NCBI GenBank assembly: GCA_945878975.1
Contig: CAMCUM010000026.1
Coordinates: 1-33,991, forward strand
Length of the DNA: 33,991 nt
Direction: 5' to 3'
Source: Legionella genomosp. 1
GTDB taxonomy: Bacteria > Pseudomonadota > Gammaproteobacteria > Legionellales > Legionellaceae
Both the position numbers and the translations under genes were made by a program. The notes beneath the pieces were generated by a model. That model worked only from the letters and a program-made list of their open reading frames with translations, had not been told where the DNA came from and did not search any database. This document shows positions 23,860 to 32,092 of the stretch, in pieces; position 1 is the stretch's first letter; every line of letters starts with the position of its first letter.

Positions 23860-26800
23860 ATGGAACATTCAAAGTTGTTACACGGTGCTTTTGAGCAATA
23901 CGTTTTATCTGATACTGTGGCATCACGGGTTGCCCTGATACATAAAGATCAACATATAACATACCATTCGTTAAATACTCGGGCCAATCAATTGGCTAAT
24001 TATCTAATTGCGCAAGGAATACAACCTGGCGCTATCATTGGTATTTATTTTTATCCATGTGTTGATCAAATTATTAGTTTGCTGGCAATTTTAAAAATTG
24101 GCGCTGCATACCTTCCTTTGGATATCAATTACCCATCAGATCGTATAAATTATATGCTTATAGATTCAAGCGCAGCTTTGATTTTAAGCCATTCTACATT
24201 GTCGATGTCTTTACAACATGAAACAACAATAGTGTTTGTTGATCAATTGGGCATTTATTCAGAGAGTGATTCATCGTATCCTCCTTCTGTTTCAATAAAA
24301 GAGGATGATTTGTGTTATGTGATATATACCTCGGGAACTACAGGTCAACCCAAGGGTGTGATGATAGAACATCGCAATGCTACTAATACTGTGAGTCAAA
24401 TGAGTGATGTCTTTTCATTAACTCCGAATGATAATATTTTATTAAATACTTCCTTGGGTTTCGATCCTTCGGTATGGATGTTATTTTGGCCTTTATCGTT
24501 AGGTGCTTCGGTTATTATTTCGGAGACAGAAAAAGATCCTCATTATTTCTCTCAAATGATTCGTGAGCATCATATTAAAGTTTTTCATGCGGGTCCTTCT
24601 TTGTTTAGAGTATTGCTAAATCAGTCTAAAATTGAGGAATGTACTAGTTTACGACTGATTATTGGAGGAGGCGAAGCGTGGCAACCCTTAGACTTTACAA
24701 TACTGAAACAAAAGTTACCTTGGTGCGATCTTTGTAATGTATACGGCCCAACTGAGGCAAGTATTCATGTCAGTTTTTGGCGATCAGAAGGTAATGCCAT
24801 AACTATAAGTGAGGAAATACCCATAGGAAAGCCTATTCGTAATATGCATGTATTATTATTGGATGAAAATAGAAGCCCATCTCTAGAGGGAGAGGTGGGT
24901 GAATTATATTTGGGTGGCGCAGGCGTGGGGAGAGGGTATTTAAATAATTCTAAATTAACAAATGAAAAATTTGTTTTCATTACTAATGCTCAAGGTACCG
25001 TTCGCTATTTTAAGACGGGTGATCTTGCAAAACGTCTTCCTGATGGGAATTTGATTTTTCTAGGCAGGATAGATGATCAAATTAAACTGCGTGGCTTTCG
25101 TATAGAACCCTCTGAAATAGAAAACAAGATATTAGCATATGGCTTATTTAAAAGCGTTGTCGTTTTAGGATACAAACAAAACAATATAGTCACTAATTTG
25201 CTTGCTTTTATAGTACCTAAAGATTCTATAAAAACCCCGGAACCTCTTGTTATTACATTATATTTAAAAAAAATTCTGCCAACAAGTATGATTCCTTCTC
25301 ATTATATATTTTTAAATGAGTTACCAAGAACAACACATGAGAAAATTGATAAAGGGGCATTGCTTTCAATATTTGAGAGAGCTCCTGTACAGCAGGCTTT
25401 GAGTAATTATGAGACTATGGCCGATCCTATACATACTATTCTTGCGGGTTTATGGAGCAAAATTTTAAAAATAGGTAACGTTGAGATCAATCAACATTTT
25501 TTTGACTTAGGAGGAGATTCTCTCCTTGCATTAGATTTGATTTCTGAAATTAATTCGTATTTTCAACTCGAGCTCAGCGTTACCTCTCTGTTTGATTATC
25601 CTACTATTGAAGCGTTTTCTTGTCATCTTCAAGAGATGACAAACATTGAAGAACACTCATCTATTTTAATTAGAACACAACAGCAATTGAGTCCTAAAAA
25701 CTGGCCGTTAAGTGATAATCAACGCTGGTTATTAAGGATGGCAAAGGGGTCATTGTCAATTAATAATATTGTTGTACCTGTACAGTTTAAAAAGTCAATG
25801 GATCAACATAGTATGCAAATAGCTGTTACTTATTTACTTAAGACGAATCCGTTATTGACTATTAATATTTTAAAAAAGAAAGACGAATATCAAATGGGGC
25901 TAGTGGATCGTAAAATAAATGATATGTTTGTATATATTGATGCGACACACCTTAATTTACATGAGCAAGAAGCGTTGCTGTATGACCAAGAAAATCATTT
26001 AAACAGCCAATTGGTCAATCTGGAAAGTGATCCCTTATTTAAAGTGGTATTGGTGAACTGTTCATCAGATAAAGCCATGTTATTTATTTACACACATCAT
26101 TTGATTTCAGATCCCACCTCTGGTGCTCTTCTTCTTCGTGATTTACTGACTTATTATCAAAACATTAATCTTGATAGCTTAGTAGCGGATGAAGATAAAC
26201 CTTCATTTTTTGATTATATCGCACATGAAATTGAACATAAAAATCAGAACAGTTATCAGGATAATTTGAATACAGTATCTAACATTATGATGAAAAGAAA
26301 TTGGATCGTTAATCTAGGAAATGTTTCGGAAACGGATCTTAGTGCTAATTTTACCGAAATATTGCTACCTGCATCTATTGCGACAGATATTAAATATTGT
26401 ATAAAAAAATTTCGCGTTACCCCATTTGTTTTTTTATTAGCGATATTGAAATTAGTATTATTTGATATATATCGGCAAGAAATGTTTGCCGTGGGGTTTA
26501 ATCTTTCTCGCCGGTCACAGGCGCTATGGTCGAATATGATAGGGCCACTAAGTGAACAAGCGGTCTCGTTAGTCGATTTTTCAACTATTACCAGTTTTTC
26601 TGATTTATTGAAAATAACCTCAGAAAATATTAACTTTGTTTATAGCAAATCAGTAAGTATTGAGTGTATTTTACGGGAGATTCAAGTACAAAACCCCGTT
26701 ATCACCGACCTTTTTAATGTGTTATTTGATTATGAAAAAAAGACAAAAAAGCATGTGATTGGAGATACACCCCTATTGGTTTTATCTCCGAAACCTTCAT

Positions 26801-26970
26801 TGGAGGTTCGCAGACATTTAACTGTTCGAGTTGTTGAAGATGATTCTAGTTTTATCTTACAATTTCGATACAGGAAAAGTTTATTAGATGCGCATGATAT
26901 TGATACGGTTGTCACTAAATTCTTATTAAATATTAAAAATGTGATGTCTTTAGAATCAGAACAGATATAG
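23860..26970 (+). CDS. Nonribosomal peptide synthetase, A-T-C
   Basis: A 1036-aa single module with condensation domain last. Adenylation domain, about residues 10-510: YTSGTTGQPKG (A3), YGPTE at 295, YFKTGD (A7), RIDDQIKLRGFRIEPSEIE (A8), Lys495 (A10). Carrier domain: FFDLGGDSLLAL with the phosphopantetheine Ser554. Condensation domain, about 615-1030: HHLISD at 746-751, matching HHxxxD but followed by Pro instead of Gly. By-eye pocket residues in GrsA order are D202 P203 W206 H243 I268 G270 V294 I302 H303 K495; I know no match. Asp first means an alpha-amino acid. There is no thioesterase, so the C domain probably releases the acyl group onto an amine, plausibly the amino-nucleoside, replacing the ATP-grasp ligase of nikkomycin. 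The CmlA-like enzyme likely hydroxylates the carrier-bound amino acid. Confidence 0.92.
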   Translation: MEHSKLLHGAFEQYVLSDTVASRVALIHKDQHITYHSLNTRANQLANYLIAQGIQPGAIIGIYFYPCVDQIISLLAILKIGAAYLPLDINYPSDRINYMLIDSSAALILSHSTLSMSLQHETTIVFVDQLGIYSESDSSYPPSVSIKEDDLCYVIYTSGTTGQPKGVMIEHRNATNTVSQMSDVFSLTPNDNILLNTSLGFDPSVWMLFWPLSLGASVIISETEKDPHYFSQMIREHHIKVFHAGPSLFRVLLNQSKIEECTSLRLIIGGGEAWQPLDFTILKQKLPWCDLCNVYGPTEASIHVSFWRSEGNAITISEEIPIGKPIRNMHVLLLDENRSPSLEGEVGELYLGGAGVGRGYLNNSKLTNEKFVFITNAQGTVRYFKTGDLAKRLPDGNLIFLGRIDDQIKLRGFRIEPSEIENKILAYGLFKSVVVLGYKQNNIVTNLLAFIVPKDSIKTPEPLVITLYLKKILPTSMIPSHYIFLNELPRTTHEKIDKGALLSIFERAPVQQALSNYETMADPIHTILAGLWSKILKIGNVEINQHFFDLGGDSLLALDLISEINSYFQLELSVTSLFDYPTIEAFSCHLQEMTNIEEHSSILIRTQQQLSPKNWPLSDNQRWLLRMAKGSLSINNIVVPVQFKKSMDQHSMQIAVTYLLKTNPLLTINILKKKDEYQMGLVDRKINDMFVYIDATHLNLHEQEALLYDQENHLNSQLVNLESDPLFKVVLVNCSSDKAMLFIYTHHLISDPTSGALLLRDLLTYYQNINLDSLVADEDKPSFFDYIAHEIEHKNQNSYQDNLNTVSNIMMKRNWIVNLGNVSETDLSANFTEILLPASIATDIKYCIKKFRVTPFVFLLAILKLVLFDIYRQEMFAVGFNLSRRSQALWSNMIGPLSEQAVSLVDFSTITSFSDLLKITSENINFVYSKSVSIECILREIQVQNPVITDLFNVLFDYEKKTKKHVIGDTPLLVLSPKPSLEVRRHLTVRVVEDDSSFILQFRYRKSLLDAHDIDTVVTKFLLNIKNVMSLESEQI

Positions 26971-26998
26971 TAAATGTAACTTTTAATGAGAGGCCCAA

Positions 26999-27715
26999 TT
27001 GAAGAAAGCCATTATTATTACTGCAACGCAAGGTTTAGGTTTTAGTTTACAAAAGACTTCGAAGCAATACGGTATTTCGAGTAAAACTTATTCTATTGGT
27101 AAATGTGGTGTCGGCGAATCTAAGGCTTTACCAGCTGAAAAAACAGATTATGCGCTAGATATATCTAATGAAGTGACGACTAAAATTGAAGATAATTTTG
27201 ATTTTATAGTATGGAATACAGGCGTATTTTTACATAAGGAATTTTCAAAAACAACAGATGCTGAAATAGACACTTTAATAGATTTGCATTATCGATTTCC
27301 GTTGAAAATTATGCGTAATTTACATCAGAAGCAAACGAAACCTTATCATTTTATAGCAATTTCCTCTTGTTCTTCGTGGCGTATGCGCGAGTTTGAAGCT
27401 ATTTATTGCGGACTATGTGCGGCTAAAGCAACTTTCGTACGGAATTTTGCTAATGAGCTGTCTGATAATTTACCTGGCTCTAAAGTTACTTTGATTAATC
27501 CAGGTGGTGTTAGAACGGCCTTTTATTATGAAGAAGATGAACCTAACTTGGAGGGTTATCTGAATCAAGAGCAGATGTCAAATTTTATTTGGAGTTCTTC
27601 ATTAGAGCAGGAAAAGACATTTGTAGAAATACAATACCTCAGAAATAAAACATCTGTTTGTGGTTTTTCGGAGCCTATTATAGAATACGGAACAAAATGC
27701 GCTGAAACAATATAA
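26999..27715 (+). CDS. SDR-family oxidoreductase with displaced catalytic Tyr
   Basis: A 238-aa short-chain dehydrogenase-like protein. The dinucleotide loop is TATQGLGFS (TGxxxGxG variant), then a DIS strand, NTGVF (NAG motif), and the Ser of ISSCSS. The YxxxK motif is abnormal: around the Lys it reads YCGLCAAKA, so Leu sits where Tyr is expected and the nearest Tyr is three residues early. NPGGVRTAF follows normally. The enzyme may be altered in activity, use another acid, or only bind cofactor. The start is TTG 26999, chosen because AGAGG lies just upstream and a nearby ATG at 26986 is out of frame. It lies between the NRPS and the second oxygenase in one unit. Confidence 0.8.
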   Translation: MKKAIIITATQGLGFSLQKTSKQYGISSKTYSIGKCGVGESKALPAEKTDYALDISNEVTTKIEDNFDFIVWNTGVFLHKEFSKTTDAEIDTLIDLHYRFPLKIMRNLHQKQTKPYHFIAISSCSSWRMREFEAIYCGLCAAKATFVRNFANELSDNLPGSKVTLINPGGVRTAFYYEEDEPNLEGYLNQEQMSNFIWSSSLEQEKTFVEIQYLRNKTSVCGFSEPIIEYGTKCAETI

Positions 27716-27727
27716 AAATGGTATGGT

Positions 27728-28360
27728 ATGATGATTGATCTAAGGGCTTTATCTTCCGCATTAGTGAGTCATGATAAATTTTCATGGGCCCTGTTTTCCA
27801 ATGTAATAAAAGCTGAGGTGATGCAAGAGCTTTCTCCATGCTATCCTTCAGAGGGCTATACGCGTTCTGAACGCCGGGTGGGGCCCAAAAAACACTACGC
27901 TTTTAATTTATTAAAATTAGTAGAACATAATATATATTCTCCTCCTTCCAATATCATCATAGACCAAAAATGGAAGATTTTAGCAGATAATTTGATGTCC
28001 AATGAATATGCGGAGATCTTAGGAGAAACATTAAAAATCAACTTAAAGAACGCATTGATTAATATTGGTTTTTATAGGTTTGATACGATGGATTGGGTTG
28101 CCCCGCATATTGACAACGAGGATAAACTAGTAACTCAAATTTTTTATTTTAACTCATTATGGTCTAATGCTTGGGGCGGACAATTCAAATTGTTGAACAA
28201 TCAAAATCCGCTTTCAGAGTTTTTTGCTGTTCCGCCTTTAGCTTCATTTTCGGTGGCTATTGCACGCTCGGATTGTGCTTGGCATATGGTAAGCTCTATA
28301 GAAAAAATTGCGGTGCAGCCTAGATTGAGTATGCAACTCGAATTTATAAAACGAATGTAA
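27728..28360 (+). CDS. 2OG-Fe(II) oxygenase, copy 2
   Basis: A 210-aa dioxygenase. The iron triad is PHIDNE (His127, Asp129) and CAWHMV (His186); Arg199 in PRLSMQLEF should hold 2-oxoglutarate. SLWSNAWGGQFKL resembles the matching WGG segment of the oxygenase at 8446, so both probably belong to one subfamily. It is the last gene of the NRPS unit, 12 bases after the SDR. It may act on the amino acid or be the second nucleoside oxygenase. Two ATGs, 27728 and 27731, are equally possible starts. Confidence 0.85.
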   Translation: MMIDLRALSSALVSHDKFSWALFSNVIKAEVMQELSPCYPSEGYTRSERRVGPKKHYAFNLLKLVEHNIYSPPSNIIIDQKWKILADNLMSNEYAEILGETLKINLKNALINIGFYRFDTMDWVAPHIDNEDKLVTQIFYFNSLWSNAWGGQFKLLNNQNPLSEFFAVPPLASFSVAIARSDCAWHMVSSIEKIAVQPRLSMQLEFIKRM

Positions 28361-28366
28361 TAGGGT

Positions 28367-29422
28367 CTAATAAGCAACTTTTCTTGGACAAGACTTTAGG
28401 TTTGAAAATTGTGTAAGAGTACAGCCAGTACTATTGCACGATGGGAATACAATTGAATTCCCATTGAATATGGCTTTTACTTTGTACTTATTTTTTCCTA
28501 TTTTGAATAGTGAAAAATGTAGATCAGATGCGTAGGGTGGCACTATTTTTAAAGGCGCTCCCATGGTACTCATAAGACTTAAAATGGTACTATCATGTGC
28601 CAAAAATAACATAAGTTTCACAGGTGTTTTTTGTCGACGCGCTTGTTGCAATGTGGCTACTATTTTTGTAAATAAAGGACATCCCGCGATATCTCCTACT
28701 TCTGGACTATTGTATGCATTTAATAGATCCCATTGTCCTGTATTAATAATCTTATCTGCTTCTTCCTCTGTGAGATCTTTTGGTAGAGGAATATGGTAGA
28801 GTCTGTATATGTATAGTGTATCACCAAATGAGATGAGTTGGTGAATATTACTAAGATTTGTACCTGATAACTCACTCCATTTAGTGAAATTCTTCTCTAG
28901 TTCCATGGACTTTCTAAGCCACATTTGTTTTTTTTCCACATGTTTTTTTAATAATAGTTGATATTTTTTTCTATGCAGGTCTGAAACAAGATACTTATCT
29001 TCATTTAGGGGGAGTACATGTATTGGAATTGGCTGATGTGCTAAAACAGTAGTGGGGTCCCCGTGGAAAGATTCCAAAGGATATAATCCTGATAACAGTG
29101 CATGTGCACTTATTATGGTTCGTTCAAAATCTGTCGACCAAACAAATACTGTTTCTTTGCGATAATTGGATGTAAGTAACTGATTATCATTTATATATCG
29201 TTCACGCATTTGTATCCCTAAATTAAATAATTGTTGTACGCCCTTTGAAGTTAATTGACCTTTACCTTGTGCCCAGCAGTATGATGTCAAAGGCAAGGTA
29301 TTGAGAGGCGTACGATCGCCATGCCGCACAACATCTATCGCAAAGATCATAGTTTCTTTCTCGGCGTATACATTGACAGAAAGAAAAGTTGTCAGTAATA
29401 ATAGTAATAATTGACAAAACAT
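28367..29422 (-). CDS. Secreted histidine acid phosphatase
   Basis: A 351-aa branch-2 histidine phosphatase. The first 20 residues are a clear signal peptide (hydrophobic LLLLLLTTFLSV, cleavage after VYA). The catalytic RHGDRTP lies at 33-39 and the proton donor pair HD at 276-277 (FLAHDST). The size and two motifs fit periplasmic or secreted acid phosphatases of the phytase/prostatic type, often found in intracellular gammaproteobacteria. It faces the last cluster gene with only 6 bases between stops and has no evident role in the pathway. The ribosome binding site is poor. Confidence 0.9.
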   Translation of the reverse strand: MFCQLLLLLLTTFLSVNVYAEKETMIFAIDVVRHGDRTPLNTLPLTSYCWAQGKGQLTSKGVQQLFNLGIQMRERYINDNQLLTSNYRKETVFVWSTDFERTIISAHALLSGLYPLESFHGDPTTVLAHQPIPIHVLPLNEDKYLVSDLHRKKYQLLLKKHVEKKQMWLRKSMELEKNFTKWSELSGTNLSNIHQLISFGDTLYIYRLYHIPLPKDLTEEEADKIINTGQWDLLNAYNSPEVGDIAGCPLFTKIVATLQQARRQKTPVKLMLFLAHDSTILSLMSTMGAPLKIVPPYASDLHFSLFKIGKNKYKVKAIFNGNSIVFPSCNSTGCTLTQFSNLKSCPRKVAY

Positions 29423-29705
29423 AATGAGTTATTGTTAAAGCAAAAGGCAATTGTAGGGTGTGACAGCTTACGCCTTTTCAACACTGAAGTGCAACCGGTG
29501 CACGCCTGATTCTTCGTAAGTTTGAAAATAGCATGATAGCATTTGCTCATTTTATGGAGTCATTGTAAAATTGATTTGAAAAAAAAGATATTACAAAAAA
29601 CAATGCTTTTCAGGCTGTTCATGACACTTTTATCTACATTAGGGATACGTGAGTATACTTCGTTACACAGCATGTATGTTGATAGTGCTCAACAAGCTGT
29701 GTTAT

Positions 29706-29723
29706 CCCCAGCGTAGGCTGGGG
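29706..29723. repeat. GC-rich hairpin resembling REP/MITE-type intergenic repeats
   Basis: CCCCAGC at 29706-29712 and GCTGGGG at 29717-29723 form a perfect 7-bp stem with a GTAG loop, flanked by TTAT and TCTAC. Similar 'cccagcg-aggctggg' dispersed repeats are common between genes in many proteobacteria. Only one copy was seen in this window, so the repeat status is inferred from its look. Confidence 0.45.
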
Positions 29724-29811
29724 TCTACCCTTGCCGAGCACGTGTCTCTACACGTTGTTTTTATTTTATCTGTAGCGAGGCAATTAAATCATCCGCCTAT
29801 TGTGATGAAAC

Positions 29812-29840
29812 TTGGTGTTCTGCTTCAAGTAAAGTATAAC
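29812..29840 (+). promoter_or_regulatory. Promoter upstream of the ABC transporter (TTGGTG-17-TATAAC)
   Basis: TTGGTG at 29812-29817 and TATAAC at 29835-29840 have the optimal 17-base spacing. Transcription would begin about 29847, roughly 44 bases before the ATG at 29891. Confidence 0.45.
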
Positions 29841-29890
29841 TTTTTGGGAATTTACCCATTGGGTTCTTTTTATCTAAAGTTAGGCGTACT

Positions 29891-31993
29891 ATGAGAAATA
29901 TTTTTAACCACATATTAGTTATTAACATACTATTATTAGCAAAAACCCAACCTAATCATGCATTTCTACCAAGTGTTAACCACCCAAAAGCCATTAAGCC
30001 TCTCAGACCAATTCAGAGTATATTGATGGCTAAACAGGAGACTACACATCTCCACGTAAATGAAAGTCATGCTGCGCCACCCTCAGTAGCACATATTATT
30101 CGTCGCCTAAATGGTTATTTGTCATCCCCAGAAAATAAAGCATTGGTTTTTGCGGCAGCCACGTTTTCAGGGTTAGGTATTGGACTAAATTTGTTATCTC
30201 CATTTTTATTGAGTCAAATAATACAGATGTTATCTAATTCAGATACTGAGTTTACCATCAAAGGGATTAAGATAAATCAAAAGACAATGATGTTTCTTTG
30301 CGTGTTATGCTATGCAAGTAGCCATTTAATCGTAAATATTAGAGATCAAGTGATGACAGCTATCACGTGTAATGTTTCTCAAAAAATATTACGTGAGGTG
30401 ATGGAGAAAATTCTTAGAAGATCTCTACACTATCATATTACAAATCTTGATGCTGAAAAAGTATATTTAATTCAAAAAGGTCATTTCATAGCAAGAGTGG
30501 GGCCCTCGGCATTAATTCAGACATTGCCTATATTTTTAGAGATTGTGTTGATTTCCAGTTGGATATTCATGAAATATGATAAGAGACTGAGTCTATTGAT
30601 TTTGACTGCATTTTTACTCAATGTAATAAGTGCAGTGATATCATCAAAAGCAATCGTATATTCCAGAGCAAAATTATTACAATGTGATAATGGAGCTTGG
30701 AACCATTTTATTGGCGCTATTTCACAATACAAAATTACTCACGATTTTGGCCATTTAGATAGAACTCTTAAAGAAACTGATTCATATCTTGACAATCTAC
30801 GGGTCGCGGAGACTCGAGCTAATATACTCAGTCTTGATCTTGAGCTTGTACAACAATGTTTTTCGGCCATGAGTCTATTGATAGTAGTGTTTTATGTGGG
30901 CACTAATATTCAATCCAAGAAATTTAAAGTCCAAGATTTTGTATTAATTGTTAATTATTTTATTCAATTACTTAGTTATATGCCCTTATTTAGTCGGTCA
31001 ATTAATCAATTTGTTGCTGCATACCCGGGTTTAAATTTTGTTTTTAGAGAGTTAGATAAGCCTCATGAAGTAATTGATACATATCCAAATCGTCCTTTAT
31101 ATTTAACTAATGGTTCAGGACCAACAATTGAGTTTATAGATGTGGATTTTAGTTACCCGAATAGTACGGTTCCTATTTTTAACAAATTATCATTTAAAGT
31201 GAAACCAAATCAAAGAGTAGCATTTGTAAGTGAAAGTGGAATGGGAAAAACGACAATCTTTAATTTGCTTTATAGACATTATGTGCCCAATAATGGAACA
31301 ATAAAAATTAACGATCAAGATATTTCGACTGTAAGTCTTGATTCTTTACGAAAAGCTATCAGTATATGTGAACAAACTCCAACTTTAAGCAAGGGCACAG
31401 TTCGGAAAAATATTTGTTTTGGCGCAGAAAACCCGGAATTGATTACAGATGAATACATATATGCGATAAGCCAGTCTGTTGGTTTAGAGCGTTTCTTAAA
31501 AGAATTGCCATTTCAATTAGATACGGAGGTTGGAGAGGGGGGGAGATCTTTATCAGGTGGACAGCAACAAAAAGTAGCTATTTTACGTGGGTTATTAAAA
31601 AATACCACTGTAAGATTGTTTGATGAGATAACTGCTTCTTTAGATGGTCCTGCAGCCAACCAAATACTGAAAGATCTTAATTGGGTGCTAAATGGCACAA
31701 CAAGTTTGATGATTTCACATAAAATATCAGAGGTACAATATACTGATCACATTTTTGTTTTAGATAAAGGGCGCGTTGTTGCACAGGGTACGCATGAGCA
31801 ACTTGTGGTTTCCTCTCAACTATATCAAAAATTATGGAGAGCTTCCTTGAGAAAACTTTCGAACTCTCCATATACTCTTTTTTCTCCTAATGCAGATAAC
31901 TCCATATTGAATCGTTCCGAGCAAGAAAATTTATCAGAAGACGATGACGCTCCGTGGAGAGTAGACGAACATCCAGCCAATTTAAAGAAATAA
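29891..31993 (+). CDS. ABC half-transporter (ABCB/Atm1-HMT type) with odd N-terminus
   Basis: A 700-aa exporter with fused membrane and ATPase domains. The permease part (about 75-400) has several long hydrophobic helices. The nucleotide-binding domain shows a Walker A of SESGMGKTT (447-455, Ser where the first Gly is usual), the Q-loop EQTP, signature LSGGQ (554-558), Walker B VRLFDE (574-579) and switch ISHK. NICFGAENPELI resembles Atm1/ABCB6-7 proteins. An extra first 45 residues start with a hydrophobic stretch and run to an internal Met (MAKQETTH) that may be the real start; TAGGCG before 29891 supports the longer form. The C-terminal 50 residues are acidic and probably disordered. Substrates of this class include glutathione conjugates and peptides. 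Whether it serves the cluster is unknown. Confidence 0.85.
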   Translation: MRNIFNHILVINILLLAKTQPNHAFLPSVNHPKAIKPLRPIQSILMAKQETTHLHVNESHAAPPSVAHIIRRLNGYLSSPENKALVFAAATFSGLGIGLNLLSPFLLSQIIQMLSNSDTEFTIKGIKINQKTMMFLCVLCYASSHLIVNIRDQVMTAITCNVSQKILREVMEKILRRSLHYHITNLDAEKVYLIQKGHFIARVGPSALIQTLPIFLEIVLISSWIFMKYDKRLSLLILTAFLLNVISAVISSKAIVYSRAKLLQCDNGAWNHFIGAISQYKITHDFGHLDRTLKETDSYLDNLRVAETRANILSLDLELVQQCFSAMSLLIVVFYVGTNIQSKKFKVQDFVLIVNYFIQLLSYMPLFSRSINQFVAAYPGLNFVFRELDKPHEVIDTYPNRPLYLTNGSGPTIEFIDVDFSYPNSTVPIFNKLSFKVKPNQRVAFVSESGMGKTTIFNLLYRHYVPNNGTIKINDQDISTVSLDSLRKAISICEQTPTLSKGTVRKNICFGAENPELITDEYIYAISQSVGLERFLKELPFQLDTEVGEGGRSLSGGQQQKVAILRGLLKNTTVRLFDEITASLDGPAANQILKDLNWVLNGTTSLMISHKISEVQYTDHIFVLDKGRVVAQGTHEQLVVSSQLYQKLWRASLRKLSNSPYTLFSPNADNSILNRSEQENLSEDDDAPWRVDEHPANLKK

Positions 31994-32092
31994 AATTACT
32001 TAAAACAATGAGATGCAATTTCATTGGTAAAAAATATTTGGGTAAAATTATCAAGATAGCTTTTGTAAAAAATAGGGGATAATAAACTTAAA

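Larger units (their letters stand above)
29423..29890. other. 468-nt gene-poor gap between divergent genes
   Basis: No convincing gene is present. An 81-codon frame (29649-29894) lacks a ribosome binding site and protein-like composition. The gap holds a short dyad GTGCA-ACCGG-TGCAC at 29489-29503, the GC-rich hairpin at 29706-29723, and a promoter for the ABC transporter at 29812-29840. The middle part is slightly more GC-rich than its surroundings, which suggests the remains of an inserted repeat. Confidence 0.5.

Noticed and set aside
29649-29894. 81-codon open frame before the ABC transporter
   Set aside because: It spans the GC hairpin, has no ribosome binding site, a composition unlike a protein, and overlaps the ABC start.
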